Numbered from the stretch's first letter, positions 42,853-56,510 are shown. The stretch: DNA of 64,000 nt from Streptomyces daqingensis (GCF_014645895.1 NZ_BMMP01000001.1:186001-250000); one strand, 5' to 3'. The notes: a model not told the origin generated them from the sequence alone. Program-made: numbers and translations.

Positions 42853-44079
42853 TGACGACCGTCACCGGCCCAGCCGCACCTGCTCCCGCAGTGCTCGTCC
42901 TCGAGGACGGCCGCAGCTTCCGCGGGCGCGCCTACGGCGCCGTGGGGGAGACCGTCGGCGAGGCCGTCTTCAACACCGGCATGACGGGGTACCAGGAGAC
43001 GCTCACCGACCCCTCGTACCACCGGCAGGTGGTCGTCATGACGGCGCCGCACATCGGCAACACCGGCGTCAACGACGAGGACCCGGAGTCCGCCCGCATC
43101 TGGGTGGCCGGATACGTCGTACGCGACCCCGCCCGCACCCCCTCCAACTGGCGCTCCGTACGCACCCTCGACGAGGAGCTGACCGCGCAGGGCGTCGTGG
43201 GCATCAGCGGGGTCGACACCCGCGCGCTCACCCGCCACCTGCGGGAGCGCGGCGCGATGCGCGCCGGGATCTTCTCCGGCGAGGCCGCCGCCGCGAGCGA
43301 GGGCGAGCTGCTGGAGCGGGTGCGGTCCGCTCCCGCGATGGCGGGCGCCGACCTGTGCGGCGAAGTCGCCACCAAGGAGGCGTACGTCGTACCGGCCCAG
43401 GGCGCCAAGCGCTTCACGGTCGCCGCCGTCGACCTCGGCATCAAGGGCATGACGCCGTACCGCATGGCGGAGCGCGGCATCGAGGTCCACGTACTGCCCG
43501 CCGACGCGAGCGTCGAGGACGTCTACGCGGTGCGGCCCGACGGCGTCTTCTTCTCCAACGGTCCAGGCGACCCCGCCGCGGCGGAGCACCCCGTCGCGCT
43601 GATGCGCGCCGTGCTGGACCGGGGCACGCCCCTGTTCGGCATCTGCTTCGGCAACCAGATACTGGGCCGTGCACTGGGCTTCGGGACCTTCAAGCTCAAG
43701 TACGGCCACCGCGGCGTCAACCAGCCCGTACAGGAACGCACCCCCTCCGGGGAGTGGACGGGCGGCAAGGTCGAAGTGACCGCGCACAACCACGGTTTCG
43801 CCGTCGACGCCCCGCTGGACGGACCGAGCCCCACCCCGTACGGCCCGGCCGAGGTGACCCACGTCTGCCTCAACGACAACGTCGTGGAGGGGCTGCGGCT
43901 GCTGGAGCGGCCGGCGTTCAGCGTCCAGTACCACCCAGAGGCGGCGGCCGGACCGCACGACGCCTCCTACCTCTTCGACCGCTTCGTCGCGCTCATGGGC
44001 GGCGAGGGCCCCGGCGCCGGCGCCGGCCACCGGAGCGGCGGAACCCCTCACAGCACCACCCAGCACATGGAGGGCCAGA

Positions 44080-44087
<8 letters not shown>
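42849..44087 (+). CDS. carA: Carbamoyl-phosphate synthase small (glutaminase) subunit
   Basis: Glutamine amidotransferase that feeds ammonia to CarB for carbamoyl phosphate, used in both pyrimidine and arginine synthesis. 412 aa, ATG 42849. N-terminal CarA domain ([18 protein letters not shown]) and class I glutaminase with catalytic Cys in [10 protein letters not shown] and His/Glu in [11 protein letters not shown]. It overlaps carB by 8 bases. Confidence 0.97.
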
Positions 44088-47394
<3,307 letters not shown>

Positions 47395-47400
47395 CGCCCG

Positions 47401-47452
47401 GCGGGGCGGGGAGTAGCGGCCCGCTCAGCGCGACCGCTCCTCCCCGCCCCGC
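47401..47452 (+). terminator. Strong intra-operon hairpin between carB and pyrD
   Basis: GCGGGGCGGGGAG (47401-47413) pairs perfectly with CTCCCCGCCCCGC (47440-47452), and inside it AGCGG (47415-47419) pairs with CCGCT (47434-47438). It starts six bases after the carB stop and ends 54 bases before pyrD. It may be a partial terminator or a stabilising/processing stem that sets the ratio of carAB to pyrDF mRNA. Confidence 0.7.
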
Positions 47453-47506
47453 GGCCCCGCCGCACCCACCGCCCCCGACACCGCCCGTACTCATGCGAAG
47501 GCCGCC

Positions 47507-48645
<1,139 letters not shown>

Positions 48646-48649
<4 letters not shown>

Positions 48650-49506
48650 ACCAGCAGGCTCCGCACCAGGAACCCTTCGGCGCGCGGCTGCGCCGCGCCA
48701 TGGACACGCGCGGTCCCCTGTGCGTCGGCATCGACCCGCATCCCGGGCTCCTCGCCGACTGGGGCCTGACCGACGACGTCGCGGGTCTGGAGCGCTTCAC
48801 CTCCGGCGTCGTCGAGGCGCTGGCCGGCCAAGTCGCCGTGCTCAAGCCGCAGTCGGCGTTCTACGAACGGTTCGGCTCCCGCGGCGTCGCCGTGCTGGAG
48901 CGCGCCGTCGCCGAAGCGCGCGCCGCCGGTGCGCTGGTGCTGACGGACGCCAAGCGGGGCGACATCGGCTCCACCATGTCCGCCTACGCGGACGCCTACC
49001 TCGACCCCGCGTCGCCGCTCTTCTCCGACGCGCTGACGGTGAGCCCGTACCTGGGGTTCGGTTCCCTGCGCCCGGCGGCCGAGCGTGCCCGCGCGAGCGG
49101 CTGCGGCCTGTTCGTCCTCGCGCTCACCTCCAACCCGGAGGGCGCCGAAGTACAGCACGCGGTACGGGAGAACGGCCGGAGCGTGGCCGCGACCGTCCTC
49201 GCGCACCTCGCGCAGGAGAACGCCGGCGCGGAGCCCCTCGGTTCGATGGGCGCGGTGGTCGGTGCGACTCTCGGCGGCACGCTCCACGCCGCGGGCGTGG
49301 ACCTGGCCGTCAACGGGCCGCTGCTCGCACCGGGGATCGGAGCGCAGGGAGCCACGGCGGCCGACCTCCCGCGCGTCTTCGGGGCCGCGAAGGGGAACGT
49401 CCTGCCCAGTATCAGCAGGGGCGTGCTCCGTCACGGGCCGTCGCCGAAGGCGCTGCGCGAGGCGGCCCTCGCGGAGGCGGAGGCCCTCGCGGAGGCACTG
49501 GCCTGA
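48646..49506 (+). CDS. pyrF: Orotidine 5'-phosphate decarboxylase (type 2)
   Basis: Last step to UMP. 286 aa, ATG 48646. It is the longer actinobacterial type 2 form, with the catalytic Lys/Asp set in LTDAKRGDIGST, substrate-binding GIDPHPGLL and KPQSAFYERFG. It closes the pyr operon. pyrE (orotate phosphoribosyltransferase) is not in the window, so the UMP pathway is complete here except for that step. Confidence 0.96.
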
Positions 49507-49526
49507 CGGGCGCGAGGTCCCGGACC

Positions 49527-49549
49527 GGACGTATGAGGGCGGTACGTCC
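49527..49549 (+). terminator. Candidate terminator of the pyr operon
   Basis: GGACGTA (49527-49533) and TACGTCC (49543-49549) form a perfect 7-bp stem with a 9-base loop, followed by a pyrimidine-rich CTTCCTGTACT tail, 21 bases after pyrF. Confidence 0.5.
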
Positions 49550-49708
49550 CTTCCTGTACTGCTCCGTACCTGCTTCGTACCTGCGGTGATGCGCGGCCGG
49601 AACCCCGACAGCCGTGAATTGAGGCGGAGTTGAGCCGAGAACTGGGGGTATTTGTCCATTAATGTACCGATCGACTTGAGTCTGACCAGGACTTTTCCGC
49701 AGTTCTCG

Positions 49709-49737
49709 CTGACTCAGGCGCCACAGGCCGCTAGTCT
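49709..49737 (+). promoter_or_regulatory. Predicted sIHF promoter
   Basis: CTGACT (49709-49714), 17-base spacer, TAGTCT (49732-49737). The start would be near 49744, leaving a leader of about 100 bases. Confidence 0.5.
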
Positions 49738-49847
49738 CCGTCGGGAGCAGCGCGAACAGGCGCGTTGCTCGTTGCCCCGTGCTGGCGGGGCTATGAGAAA
49801 GCTCCTCACGAATCCATTCCGACAGTTCTAACTGAGGTGACGTAGGC

Positions 49848-50171
49848 GTGGCTCTTCCGCCCCTTACCCCTGAACAGCGCGCAGCCGCGCTCGAAAAGGC
49901 CGCCGCGGCTCGCCGGGAGCGCGCCGAGGTCAAGAACCGGCTGAAGCACTCCGGCGCGACCCTGCACGACGTGATCAAGCAGGGCCAGGAGAACGACGTC
50001 ATCGGCAAGATGAAGGTCAGTGCTCTCCTGGAAAGCCTCCCGGGCGTCGGCAAGGTCCGCGCCAAGCAGATCATGGAGCGTCTCGGGATCTCCGAGAGCC
50101 GCCGAGTGCGCGGCCTGGGCTCCAACCAGATCGCCGCTCTGGAGCGGGAGTTCGGCGGAGCCTCCGCCTGA
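49848..50171 (+). CDS. sihf: Actinobacterial integration host factor (sIHF/mIHF)
   Basis: Nucleoid-associated DNA-bending protein, unrelated to E. coli IHF, needed for normal sporulation and antibiotic production in streptomycetes. 107 aa from GTG 49848, ribosome site GAGGTGA. Long N-terminal helix (ALPPLTPEQRAAALEKAAAAR) and the helix-two-turn-helix DNA-binding motif LLESLPGVGKVRAKQIMERLGISESRRVRGLG. Gene order sIHF-gmk-rpoZ is the conserved actinobacterial one. Confidence 0.95.
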   Translation: MALPPLTPEQRAAALEKAAAARRERAEVKNRLKHSGATLHDVIKQGQENDVIGKMKVSALLESLPGVGKVRAKQIMERLGISESRRVRGLGSNQIAALEREFGGASA

Positions 50172-50184
50172 TCGCCCCGTGACG

Positions 50185-50216
50185 AGGACGCCGCGGGCCA
50201 CGGCCTGCGGCGTCCT
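50185..50216 (+). terminator. Terminator after sIHF
   Basis: AGGACGCCGC (50185-50194) pairs perfectly with GCGGCGTCCT (50207-50216); the interior GGGCC/GGCCT pairs further. 13 bases after the sIHF stop. It suggests sIHF is transcribed on its own. Confidence 0.8.
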
Positions 50217-50242
50217 GGTGGCAAGGCACTGCTCCGAACCGG

Positions 50243-50248
50243 GATAAT
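50243..50248 (+). promoter_or_regulatory. Candidate -10 for a leaderless gmk transcript
   Basis: GATAAT ends exactly six bases before the A of the gmk ATG (50255), the distance expected when transcription starts at the start codon. No ribosome binding site is present in the preceding 20 bases. Confidence 0.5.
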
Positions 50249-50254
50249 CACTGC

Positions 50255-50851
50255 ATGAGTTCTGCAGTTCCCCGGGGGGACACCCCGGAACCTCCCGCCG
50301 GCAAGCCTCGGCTGACCGTGCTCTCCGGCCCTTCAGGGGTCGGGAAGAGCACGGTCGTCGCACATCTGCGCAAGGCCCATCCGGATGTCTGGCTGTCCGT
50401 GTCCGCGACGACGCGCAGGCCGCGCCCCGGTGAGAAGCACGGCGTGCAGTACTTCTTCGTCAGCGACGACGAGTTCGACAAACTCGTCGCGAACGGGGAA
50501 CTGCTGGAGTGGGCCGAATTCGCGGGAAACCGGTACGGCACCCCCCGCGCCGCCGTTCTCGAGCATCTGGAACGGGGCGAACCCGTCCTTCTCGAGATCG
50601 ACCTCCAGGGCGCCAGGCTCGTACGGAAGGCCATGCCCTCCGCCCGGCTCGTATTCCTCGCCCCGCCCAGCTGGGAGGAGCTCGTCCGCCGCCTGACCGG
50701 CAGGGGGACGGAGCCCCCCGAGGTCATCGAGCGGCGGCTGGCGGCGGCCCGTACGGAGCTGGCGGCCGAAGAGGAATTCGACACCACCCTCGTCAATACC
50801 TCGGTCGAGGACGTCAGCGCCGAGCTGCTAGCCTTGATGCGGATCGCTTGA
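50255..50851 (+). CDS. gmk: Guanylate kinase
   Basis: ATP-dependent phosphorylation of GMP to GDP. 198 aa, ATG 50255. Walker [11 protein letters not shown] at about 24-33, GMP-binding [21 protein letters not shown] and the lid with [18 protein letters not shown]. No Shine-Dalgarno is visible and a good -10 lies just upstream, so it may be translated from a leaderless mRNA. rpoZ follows after 48 bases. Confidence 0.96.
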   Translation: MSSAVPRGDTPEPPAGKPRLTVLSGPSGVGKSTVVAHLRKAHPDVWLSVSATTRRPRPGEKHGVQYFFVSDDEFDKLVANGELLEWAEFAGNRYGTPRAAVLEHLERGEPVLLEIDLQGARLVRKAMPSARLVFLAPPSWEELVRRLTGRGTEPPEVIERRLAAARTELAAEEEFDTTLVNTSVEDVSAELLALMRIA

Positions 50852-50899
50852 TTCTCGATCTCTTTCTGAACTTCACCACACCCCTCCGGAAGGCAGAGC

Positions 50900-51175
50900 G
50901 TGTCCTCTTCCATCTCCACGCCCGAGGGCATCATCAATCCGCCCATTGATGAGCTGCTCGAAGCCACCGACTCGAAGTACAGCCTCGTGATCTACGCCGC
51001 CAAGCGTGCGCGCCAGATCAACGCGTACTACTCGCAGCTCGGTGAGGGTCTCCTCGAGTACGTGGGCCCCCTCGTGGACACCCACGTCCACGAGAAGCCG
51101 CTCTCGATCGCGCTCCGCGAGATCAACGCCGGCCTGCTGACCTCCGAGGCCGTCGACGTCCCGGTGACGCAGTAG
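50900..51175 (+). CDS. rpoZ: RNA polymerase omega subunit
   Basis: Chaperone-like subunit that helps assemble beta prime. 91 aa from GTG 50900. The conserved [30 protein letters not shown] core is intact, followed by the actinobacterial segment [23 protein letters not shown] strong terminator follows. Confidence 0.96.
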   Translation: MSSSISTPEGIINPPIDELLEATDSKYSLVIYAAKRARQINAYYSQLGEGLLEYVGPLVDTHVHEKPLSIALREINAGLLTSEAVDVPVTQ

Positions 51176-51194
51176 GCACCGGCAGGAACCACCT

Positions 51195-51229
51195 CCACGG
51201 GCCCGGCAGCCGCGCTGCCGGGCCCGTGG
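51195..51229 (+). terminator. Terminator after rpoZ
   Basis: Perfect 16-bp stem: CCACGGGCCCGGCAGC (51195-51210) with its complement at 51214-51229, loop CGC. It begins 20 bases after the rpoZ stop. Confidence 0.85.
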
Positions 51230-51307
51230 TGTGTCATGTGTAGGTGGTAGGCAGCCCGCCTGACGCCCGTCAGGCACCGTCGGGCACCGCATGGGGAGAG
51301 GTCGGCG

Positions 51308-52546
51308 ATGGAGCAGCGCCAGCACGGCAGTCCGCAGGAGAGCAGGCCGCGGGTCGTACTCGGAGTCAGCGGCGGCATCGCCGCCTACAAGGCGTGCGAG
51401 CTGCTGCGGCGGCTGACGGAGAGCGGGCACGATACGCAGGTCGTGCCGACGGCCTCCGCGCTGCGCTTCGTCGGGGAGGCCACGTTCTCGGCGCTCTCGG
51501 GCCGTCCCGTGAGCACCGACGTGTGGGAGTCGGTGCACGAGGTGCCCCACGTGCGCATCGGGCAGAGCGCCGACCTGGTCGTGGTCGCGCCCGCGACGGC
51601 CGACATCCTCGCGAAGGCCGCCCACGGCCTCGCCGACGACCTGCTGACGAACACCCTGCTCACCGCGCGGTGTCCGGTCGTCTTCGCCCCCGCCATGCAT
51701 ACCGAGATGTGGGAGCACCCGGCCACGCAGGAGAACGTCGCCACGCTGCGCCGCCGGGGCTGCCTCGTCATCGAGCCCGCGGTGGGACGGCTGACGGGAG
51801 CGGACACGGGCAAGGGGCGCTTCCCGGAGCCGGAGGCGGTCTTCGAGTTCTGCCGCGGGGTGCTCGCGCGCGGTACGGCCGCGGAGCGGACGGACCTCAC
51901 GGGCCGGCACGTGGTCGTCAGCGCGGGCGGCACGCGCGAACCCCTCGATCCGGTGCGTTTCCTGGGCAACCGCTCGTCGGGGAAGCAGGGCTTCGCCCTG
52001 GCTCGTACCGCCGCCGCGCGCGGCGCCCGCGTCACCCTGGTCGCGGCGAACAGCGAGCTTCCCGGCCCGGCCGGCGTCGACGTGGTCCGGGTGGGGACGG
52101 CCGCACAGCTCCGTGAGGCGGTGCTGGAGGCGGCCGCCGACGCGGACGCCGTCGTGATGGCGGCAGCGGTCGCGGACTTCCGTCCGGCGGCCTACGCCGA
52201 AGGCAAGATCAAGAAGCGGAAGGACGCGGAGCCCGAGCCCCTGGAGCTGGTGCGCAATCCGGACATCCTCGCCGAGCTGTCCACCGACAGGGCCCGCGCC
52301 GGCCAGATCGTCGTCGGCTTCGCGGCCGAGACCGACGACGTCCTCGCCAACGGCCGGGCCAAGCTGGCCCGCAAGCGCTGCGACCTGCTCGTCGTCAACG
52401 AGGTGGGGGAGGGCAAGACGTTCGGGGCGGAGGAGAACGAGGCCGTCGTCCTGGGTGCGGACGGAAGTGAGACGGCGGTTCCGTACGGACCGAAGGACGT
52501 CCTCTCCGACAAGGTCTGGGACCTGGTGGCCCTGCGCTTCCCCTGA
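51308..52546 (+). CDS. coaBC: Bifunctional phosphopantothenoylcysteine decarboxylase / phosphopantothenate-cysteine ligase
   Basis: Two steps of coenzyme A synthesis. 412 aa, ATG 51308 with GGGGAGAGG upstream. N-terminal CoaC flavodomain: GVSGGIAAYKACELLRRL, the catalytic His region near PHVRIGQSADLVVVAPATA, the PAMHTEMW substrate clamp and the redox-active Cys in RRGCLVIEP. C-terminal CoaB domain: VSAGGTREPLDPVRFLGNRSSG and AAVADFRP with the KIKK lid. Confidence 0.96.
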   Translation: MEQRQHGSPQESRPRVVLGVSGGIAAYKACELLRRLTESGHDTQVVPTASALRFVGEATFSALSGRPVSTDVWESVHEVPHVRIGQSADLVVVAPATADILAKAAHGLADDLLTNTLLTARCPVVFAPAMHTEMWEHPATQENVATLRRRGCLVIEPAVGRLTGADTGKGRFPEPEAVFEFCRGVLARGTAAERTDLTGRHVVVSAGGTREPLDPVRFLGNRSSGKQGFALARTAAARGARVTLVAANSELPGPAGVDVVRVGTAAQLREAVLEAAADADAVVMAAAVADFRPAAYAEGKIKKRKDAEPEPLELVRNPDILAELSTDRARAGQIVVGFAAETDDVLANGRAKLARKRCDLLVVNEVGEGKTFGAEENEAVVLGADGSETAVPYGPKDVLSDKVWDLVALRFP

Positions 52547-52757
52547 CCGTTTCGCCCTTTTCGCCCGTCCGTCGCAAGCGAGCGGAATCAGTCCGTCCGC
52601 GGGATCCGTTATGTCTGTGATGGCGTGATATGACGCACACTCCGCAGGCCCGTCAAGAGCGCACCGCATCTCCTGGTGGATGAGCTTGCGCAGGTCATGG
52701 CCTGTATCGAAGTTCGGGACTACGTGATTGGATACGGCTCCAGATGGATAAACTGGC

Positions 52758-52791
52758 GGCGGACCGTGCTTGGGCCCCCGACCGGTCCGCC
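52758..52791 (+). other. Leader hairpin upstream of metK
   Basis: GGCGGACCG (52758-52766) pairs perfectly with CGGTCCGCC (52783-52791) across a 16-base GC-rich loop, ending 39 bases before the metK start. The 284-base coaBC-metK gap shows no recognisable SAM riboswitch core; the region upstream of the hairpin is comparatively AT-rich and probably holds the metK promoter, but I cannot place it confidently. Confidence 0.5.
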
Positions 52792-52830
52792 CATTGATAG
52801 CCAGCAGCCGCTGCAACCCCAGGGAGCGAT

Positions 52831-54039
52831 GTGTCCCGCCGTCTGTTCACCTCGGAATCCGTGACCGAGGGTCACCCTGACAAGATTGCTGACCAGATCA
52901 GCGACACCATCCTCGACGCGCTGCTCAAGGAAGACCCGCACTCGCGGGTCGCCGTCGAGACTCTGATCACCACCGGGCTCGTGCACGTCGCCGGTGAAGT
53001 GACCACCAAGGCCTACGCACCCATCTCGTCGCTCGTGCGCAACAAGATCCTCGAGATCGGCTACGACTCGTCGAAGAAGGGCTTCGACGGCGCCTCCTGC
53101 GGCGTCTCGGAGTCGATCGGCGCGCAGTCCCCCGACATCGCGCAGGGCGTCGACACCGCGTACGAGAACCGCGTCGAGGGCGACGACGACGAGCTGGACA
53201 AGCAGGGCGCCGGCGACCAGGGCCTGATGTTCGGCTACGCCTGCGACGAGACCGCCGAGTACATGCCGCTTCCCGTCCAGCTGGCTCACCGCCTCTCGGA
53301 GCGCCTCTCCGACGTGCGGAAGAACGGCACCATCCCCTACCTGCGCCCGGACGGCAAGACGCAGGTGACGATCGAGTACGACGGCGACAAGGCCGTCCGC
53401 CTCGACACCGTCGTGGTCTCCTCGCAGCACGCCGCGGACATCGACCTGGACTCGCTGCTCGCCCCCGACATCCGCGAGTACGTCGTCGAACCGGAGCTCA
53501 AGCGCCTCGTCGAGGACGGCGTCAAGCTGGACACCGCCGGCTACCGGCTTCTGGTCAACCCCACCGGCCGCTTCGAGATCGGCGGCCCGATGGGCGACGC
53601 GGGCCTGACCGGCCGGAAGATCATCGTCGACACCTACGGCGGCATGGCCCGCCACGGCGGCGGCGCTTTCTCCGGCAAGGACCCGTCCAAGGTCGACCGC
53701 TCGGCGGCGTACGCGATGCGCTGGGTCGCCAAGAACGTCGTCGCGGCAGAGCTGGCCACGCGCTGCGAGGTCCAGGTCGCCTACGCGATCGGCAAGGCCG
53801 AGCCCGTCGGTGTCTTCGTGGAGACCTTCGGCACCGCCACCGTCGACGTCGAGAAGATCGAGCAGGCGATCAGCGAGGTCTTCGACCTCCGCCCCGCCGC
53901 GATCATCCGCGACCTCGACCTGCTCCGCCCGATCTACGCCCAGACCGCGGCCTACGGCCACTTCGGCCGTGAACTCCCCGACTTCACCTGGGAGCGCACG
54001 GACCGCGTCGACGCGCTGCGCAAGGCCGCGGGGCTGTAA
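52831..54039 (+). CDS. metK: S-adenosylmethionine synthetase
   Basis: ATP + methionine to AdoMet. 402 aa from GTG 52831 (AGGGAG upstream). The signature blocks [28 protein letters not shown] and [19 protein letters not shown] are intact. In streptomycetes AdoMet levels affect antibiotic production and sporulation. It is flanked by a leader hairpin and a very strong terminator, so probably monocistronic. Confidence 0.97.
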   Translation: MSRRLFTSESVTEGHPDKIADQISDTILDALLKEDPHSRVAVETLITTGLVHVAGEVTTKAYAPISSLVRNKILEIGYDSSKKGFDGASCGVSESIGAQSPDIAQGVDTAYENRVEGDDDELDKQGAGDQGLMFGYACDETAEYMPLPVQLAHRLSERLSDVRKNGTIPYLRPDGKTQVTIEYDGDKAVRLDTVVVSSQHAADIDLDSLLAPDIREYVVEPELKRLVEDGVKLDTAGYRLLVNPTGRFEIGGPMGDAGLTGRKIIVDTYGGMARHGGGAFSGKDPSKVDRSAAYAMRWVAKNVVAAELATRCEVQVAYAIGKAEPVGVFVETFGTATVDVEKIEQAISEVFDLRPAAIIRDLDLLRPIYAQTAAYGHFGRELPDFTWERTDRVDALRKAAGL

Positions 54040-54077
54040 CTACCGCTTGTCGGCGGGCGTTTGAGGCGTCCACGGCC

Positions 54078-54124
54078 CGCAGGGCCCGGTCGTTCCGCGT
54101 CACGCGGGGCGGCCGGGCCCTGCG
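54078..54124 (+). terminator. Terminator after metK
   Basis: Perfect 12-bp outer stem: CGCAGGGCCCGG (54078-54089) with CCGGGCCCTGCG (54113-54124); inside, CCGCG-TCA-CGCGG forms a second small hairpin. 38 bases after the metK stop. Confidence 0.8.
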
Positions 54125-54218
54125 CGTGCCAGGGTGCTTGCCGTAAGCCGTGTGGGGAGTGTCCTCCGGGCCGGTGGGGCCCCGCTGGTGTCCGCGCCGT
54201 CTGCTAAGACTGAAAGCT

Positions 54219-56357
54219 GTGAGCAGCGATGACGAGCAGCGGGGGACCTCCGGGGAGGCGCCGGAGCAGCTTGCGCTGCTGCGCGAGACCGTGCGGAAGA
54301 GCAAGCCGCCGAAGGCGAAGCCGAGGACGTGGCGCGGGGCGGCGCTCGCCGGGGAACTGCCGGTAGCCCGCGTCCTGGTGGACAAAGGGCTGGTCCACCT
54401 GGACAGGTACTTCGACTACGCGGTTCCCGCCGCCATGGACGCCGAGGCCCAGCCGGGGGCCCGGGTGCGGGTGCGCTTCGGCGCGGGGGAGCGCGAGGGC
54501 CGGCGCGAGGGCGGCGGGCTGATCAACGGGTTCATCGTCGAACGCGTCGCGCAGAGCGACTATCCGGGTGCTCTGGCCCCGATCGCGCAGGTGCTCTCCC
54601 CGGAGCCTGTGCTCTCTCCGGAGTTGCTGCGGCTGTGCCGGGCGGTGGCCGACCGGTACGCGGGGTCGCTCGCCGACGTGGTGCAGCTTGCCGTGCCGCC
54701 GCGGATGGCGAGGGCCGAGAAGCGGGCCTCGCCCGAGGCCCAGCCGCCGCCGTCAGCACCTCAGCCCGGCGGCTGGGAGCGGTACGTCGACGGGCCCGCC
54801 TACCTGGAGAGGCTCGCCGAGGGCGGCAGCCCCCGCGCCGTATGGACGGCGCTGCCCGGCCCGGAGTGGCCGCAGGAGCTGGCCCGGGCCCTCGCCGCCG
54901 CGCTCGCCTCCGGACGCGGCGCCCTCGCGGTGCTGCCGGACGGCCGTGCGGCGGGACGGGTCGACGCCGCGCTAGCGGAGCTGATCGGTGACGGGCGGCA
55001 CGTCCTGCTGACCGCCGAGTCCGGCCCCGAGCAGCGCTACGCCCGCTGGCTGGCGGTGAGCCGCGGCGCCGTGCGGGCGGTGGTGGGGACGCGCGCGGCG
55101 ATGTTCGCTCCGGTGCGCGATCTCGGCCTGGCGGCCCTGTGGGACGACGGGGACGCGGCGCACAGCGACGACCACGCGCCGCAGCCGCACGCCCGGGAGG
55201 TGCTGCTGCAGCGCGCCGTCACCGAGCAGGCGGGTTTCCTGGCGGGCGGCCACGGGTGCACCGTCGAGGCGGCGCAGCTGGTGGAGACCGGCTGGGCGCG
55301 GCCGCTGACGGCGTCCCGCGAGACCGTGCGGGAGACGGCCCCCCTGATCCGTACGGTCGGCGACCTCGACGAGGCCCGCGATGCGGCGGCCCGCACCGCC
55401 CGGCTGCCGACGCTCGCATGGAACACGGCCCGGGACGCTTTGAGCCGGGGGCCCGTCCTGGTGCAGGTGCCACGGCGCGGTTACGTCCCGCGGCTCGCGT
55501 GCGCGCAGTGCCGGGCGCCCGCGCGCTGTGCCCGGTGCTCCGGCCCGCTGGAGGCCACCGACGACCGGGGGAGCCTCCGGTGCGGCTGGTGTGCGCTCGA
55601 GGTTCCGGACTGGCACTGCCCCGACTGCGGCGGGACGCGGCTGCGCGGGCAGGTCTTCGGCGCCCGGCGGACCGCGGAGGAGCTGGGACGCGCCTTTCCG
55701 TCCGTCCCGGTGCGCACCTCGGGCCGCGATCATGTCCTTGAGAGCGTGCCGGACGCGCCCGCGCTCATCGTCTCGACTCCCGGCGCCGAGCCTCCCGCGG
55801 ACGGCCCCGGCTATGCGGCCGCGCTGCTGCTCGACGGCTGGGCGCTGCTGGGCCGGCCTGATCTGCGTGCCGGTGAGGAGGCGCTGCGCCGCTGGCTGTC
55901 CGCTTCCGCGCTGGTACGGCCCCAGGGGGAGGACGGCACGGTCCTCGTCGTTGCCGAGCCGACTCTGCGCCCTGTGCAGGCGCTCGTGCGCTGGGACCCG
56001 TCCGGGTTCGCGCTGCGGGAGCTGTCGGAGCGGGCGGAGCTGGGGTTTCCGCCGGTCTCGCGGATGGCCGCCGTCAGCGGGCGGGCGGAGGCGGTCGCCG
56101 AGCTGCTGGGTCAGGCCGGGCTGCCGGCGGACGCGGAGGTGCTGGGCCCTGTGGGGCTTCCCGTCGTCGAACCCGGACGGCCCCGGCGTCCCGGCGATCC
56201 GCCTGTGGGGGAGCGGTGGGTGAGGGCGCTGGTGCGGGTGCCGCCGGGGTCGGGTGCGGCGATGGCGGCGGCGCTGAAGACGGCGCACGCTGCCCGCCTT
56301 GCGCGGCGCGAGGGGACCCCCGTTCAGATCCGCGTCGATCCGCCCGACATCGGCTGA
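54219..56357 (+). CDS. priA: PriA-like primosomal protein N' lacking helicase motifs
   Basis: Replication restart protein in family terms. 712 aa from GTG 54219 (longer in-frame start at 54150 is possible). The N-terminal 3' DNA-binding domain is present (VLVDKGLVHLDRYFDYAVP). Where Walker A should be, the sequence reads TALPGPEWPQELARA with no GKT, and the DEEH box is replaced by LWDDGDAAHSDDH; ATP-driven unwinding is therefore unlikely. All eight zinc cysteines remain (C428-470: CAQC, CARC, CGWC, CPDC). This degenerate form is known for actinobacterial PriA. It is followed by two terminators. Confidence 0.88.
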   Translation: MSSDDEQRGTSGEAPEQLALLRETVRKSKPPKAKPRTWRGAALAGELPVARVLVDKGLVHLDRYFDYAVPAAMDAEAQPGARVRVRFGAGEREGRREGGGLINGFIVERVAQSDYPGALAPIAQVLSPEPVLSPELLRLCRAVADRYAGSLADVVQLAVPPRMARAEKRASPEAQPPPSAPQPGGWERYVDGPAYLERLAEGGSPRAVWTALPGPEWPQELARALAAALASGRGALAVLPDGRAAGRVDAALAELIGDGRHVLLTAESGPEQRYARWLAVSRGAVRAVVGTRAAMFAPVRDLGLAALWDDGDAAHSDDHAPQPHAREVLLQRAVTEQAGFLAGGHGCTVEAAQLVETGWARPLTASRETVRETAPLIRTVGDLDEARDAAARTARLPTLAWNTARDALSRGPVLVQVPRRGYVPRLACAQCRAPARCARCSGPLEATDDRGSLRCGWCALEVPDWHCPDCGGTRLRGQVFGARRTAEELGRAFPSVPVRTSGRDHVLESVPDAPALIVSTPGAEPPADGPGYAAALLLDGWALLGRPDLRAGEEALRRWLSASALVRPQGEDGTVLVVAEPTLRPVQALVRWDPSGFALRELSERAELGFPPVSRMAAVSGRAEAVAELLGQAGLPADAEVLGPVGLPVVEPGRPRRPGDPPVGERWVRALVRVPPGSGAAMAAALKTAHAARLARREGTPVQIRVDPPDIG

Positions 56358-56381
56358 CGAGTGCGGTCCCACCGCTGCTGC

Positions 56382-56408
56382 CGACTGCCCCGCGCGGAGC
56401 GGCAGTCG
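56382..56408 (+). terminator. Terminator after priA
   Basis: CGACTGCC (56382-56389) pairs perfectly with GGCAGTCG (56401-56408), 11-base loop, 24 bases after the priA stop. Confidence 0.55.
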
Positions 56409-56510
56409 ACGGGGTATGCCGGTCAAGTGCGTGGTGAGCGGGGGCCGGACGGGACTCCGTTCGTGCCGGCGGTGTGATGAGCCGGCAATCCGTACGGGCT
56501 GCGGACGTCG

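Larger units (their letters stand above)
49507..49847. other. Intergenic region between pyrF and sIHF
   Basis: 341 bases without a convincing gene. It holds a candidate pyr operon terminator (49527-49549), a relatively AT-rich stretch (about 49640-49700), the predicted sIHF promoter (49709-49737) and a leader of about 100 bases with the ribosome site GAGGTGA (49834-49840). Confidence 0.65.

Noticed and set aside
49651-49670. TTGTCCATT upstream of sIHF as a damage-type box
   Set aside because: No TANNNT at the required distance; a better housekeeping promoter is at 49709-49737.
52547-52830. SAM riboswitch upstream of metK
   Set aside because: No match by eye to the conserved cores of SAM-I or SAM-IV; only one simple hairpin is evident.
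52676-52864. Possible 62-codon leader peptide upstream of metK
   Set aside because: No ribosome site, no methionine-rich or regulatory pattern, and it runs into metK in another frame.
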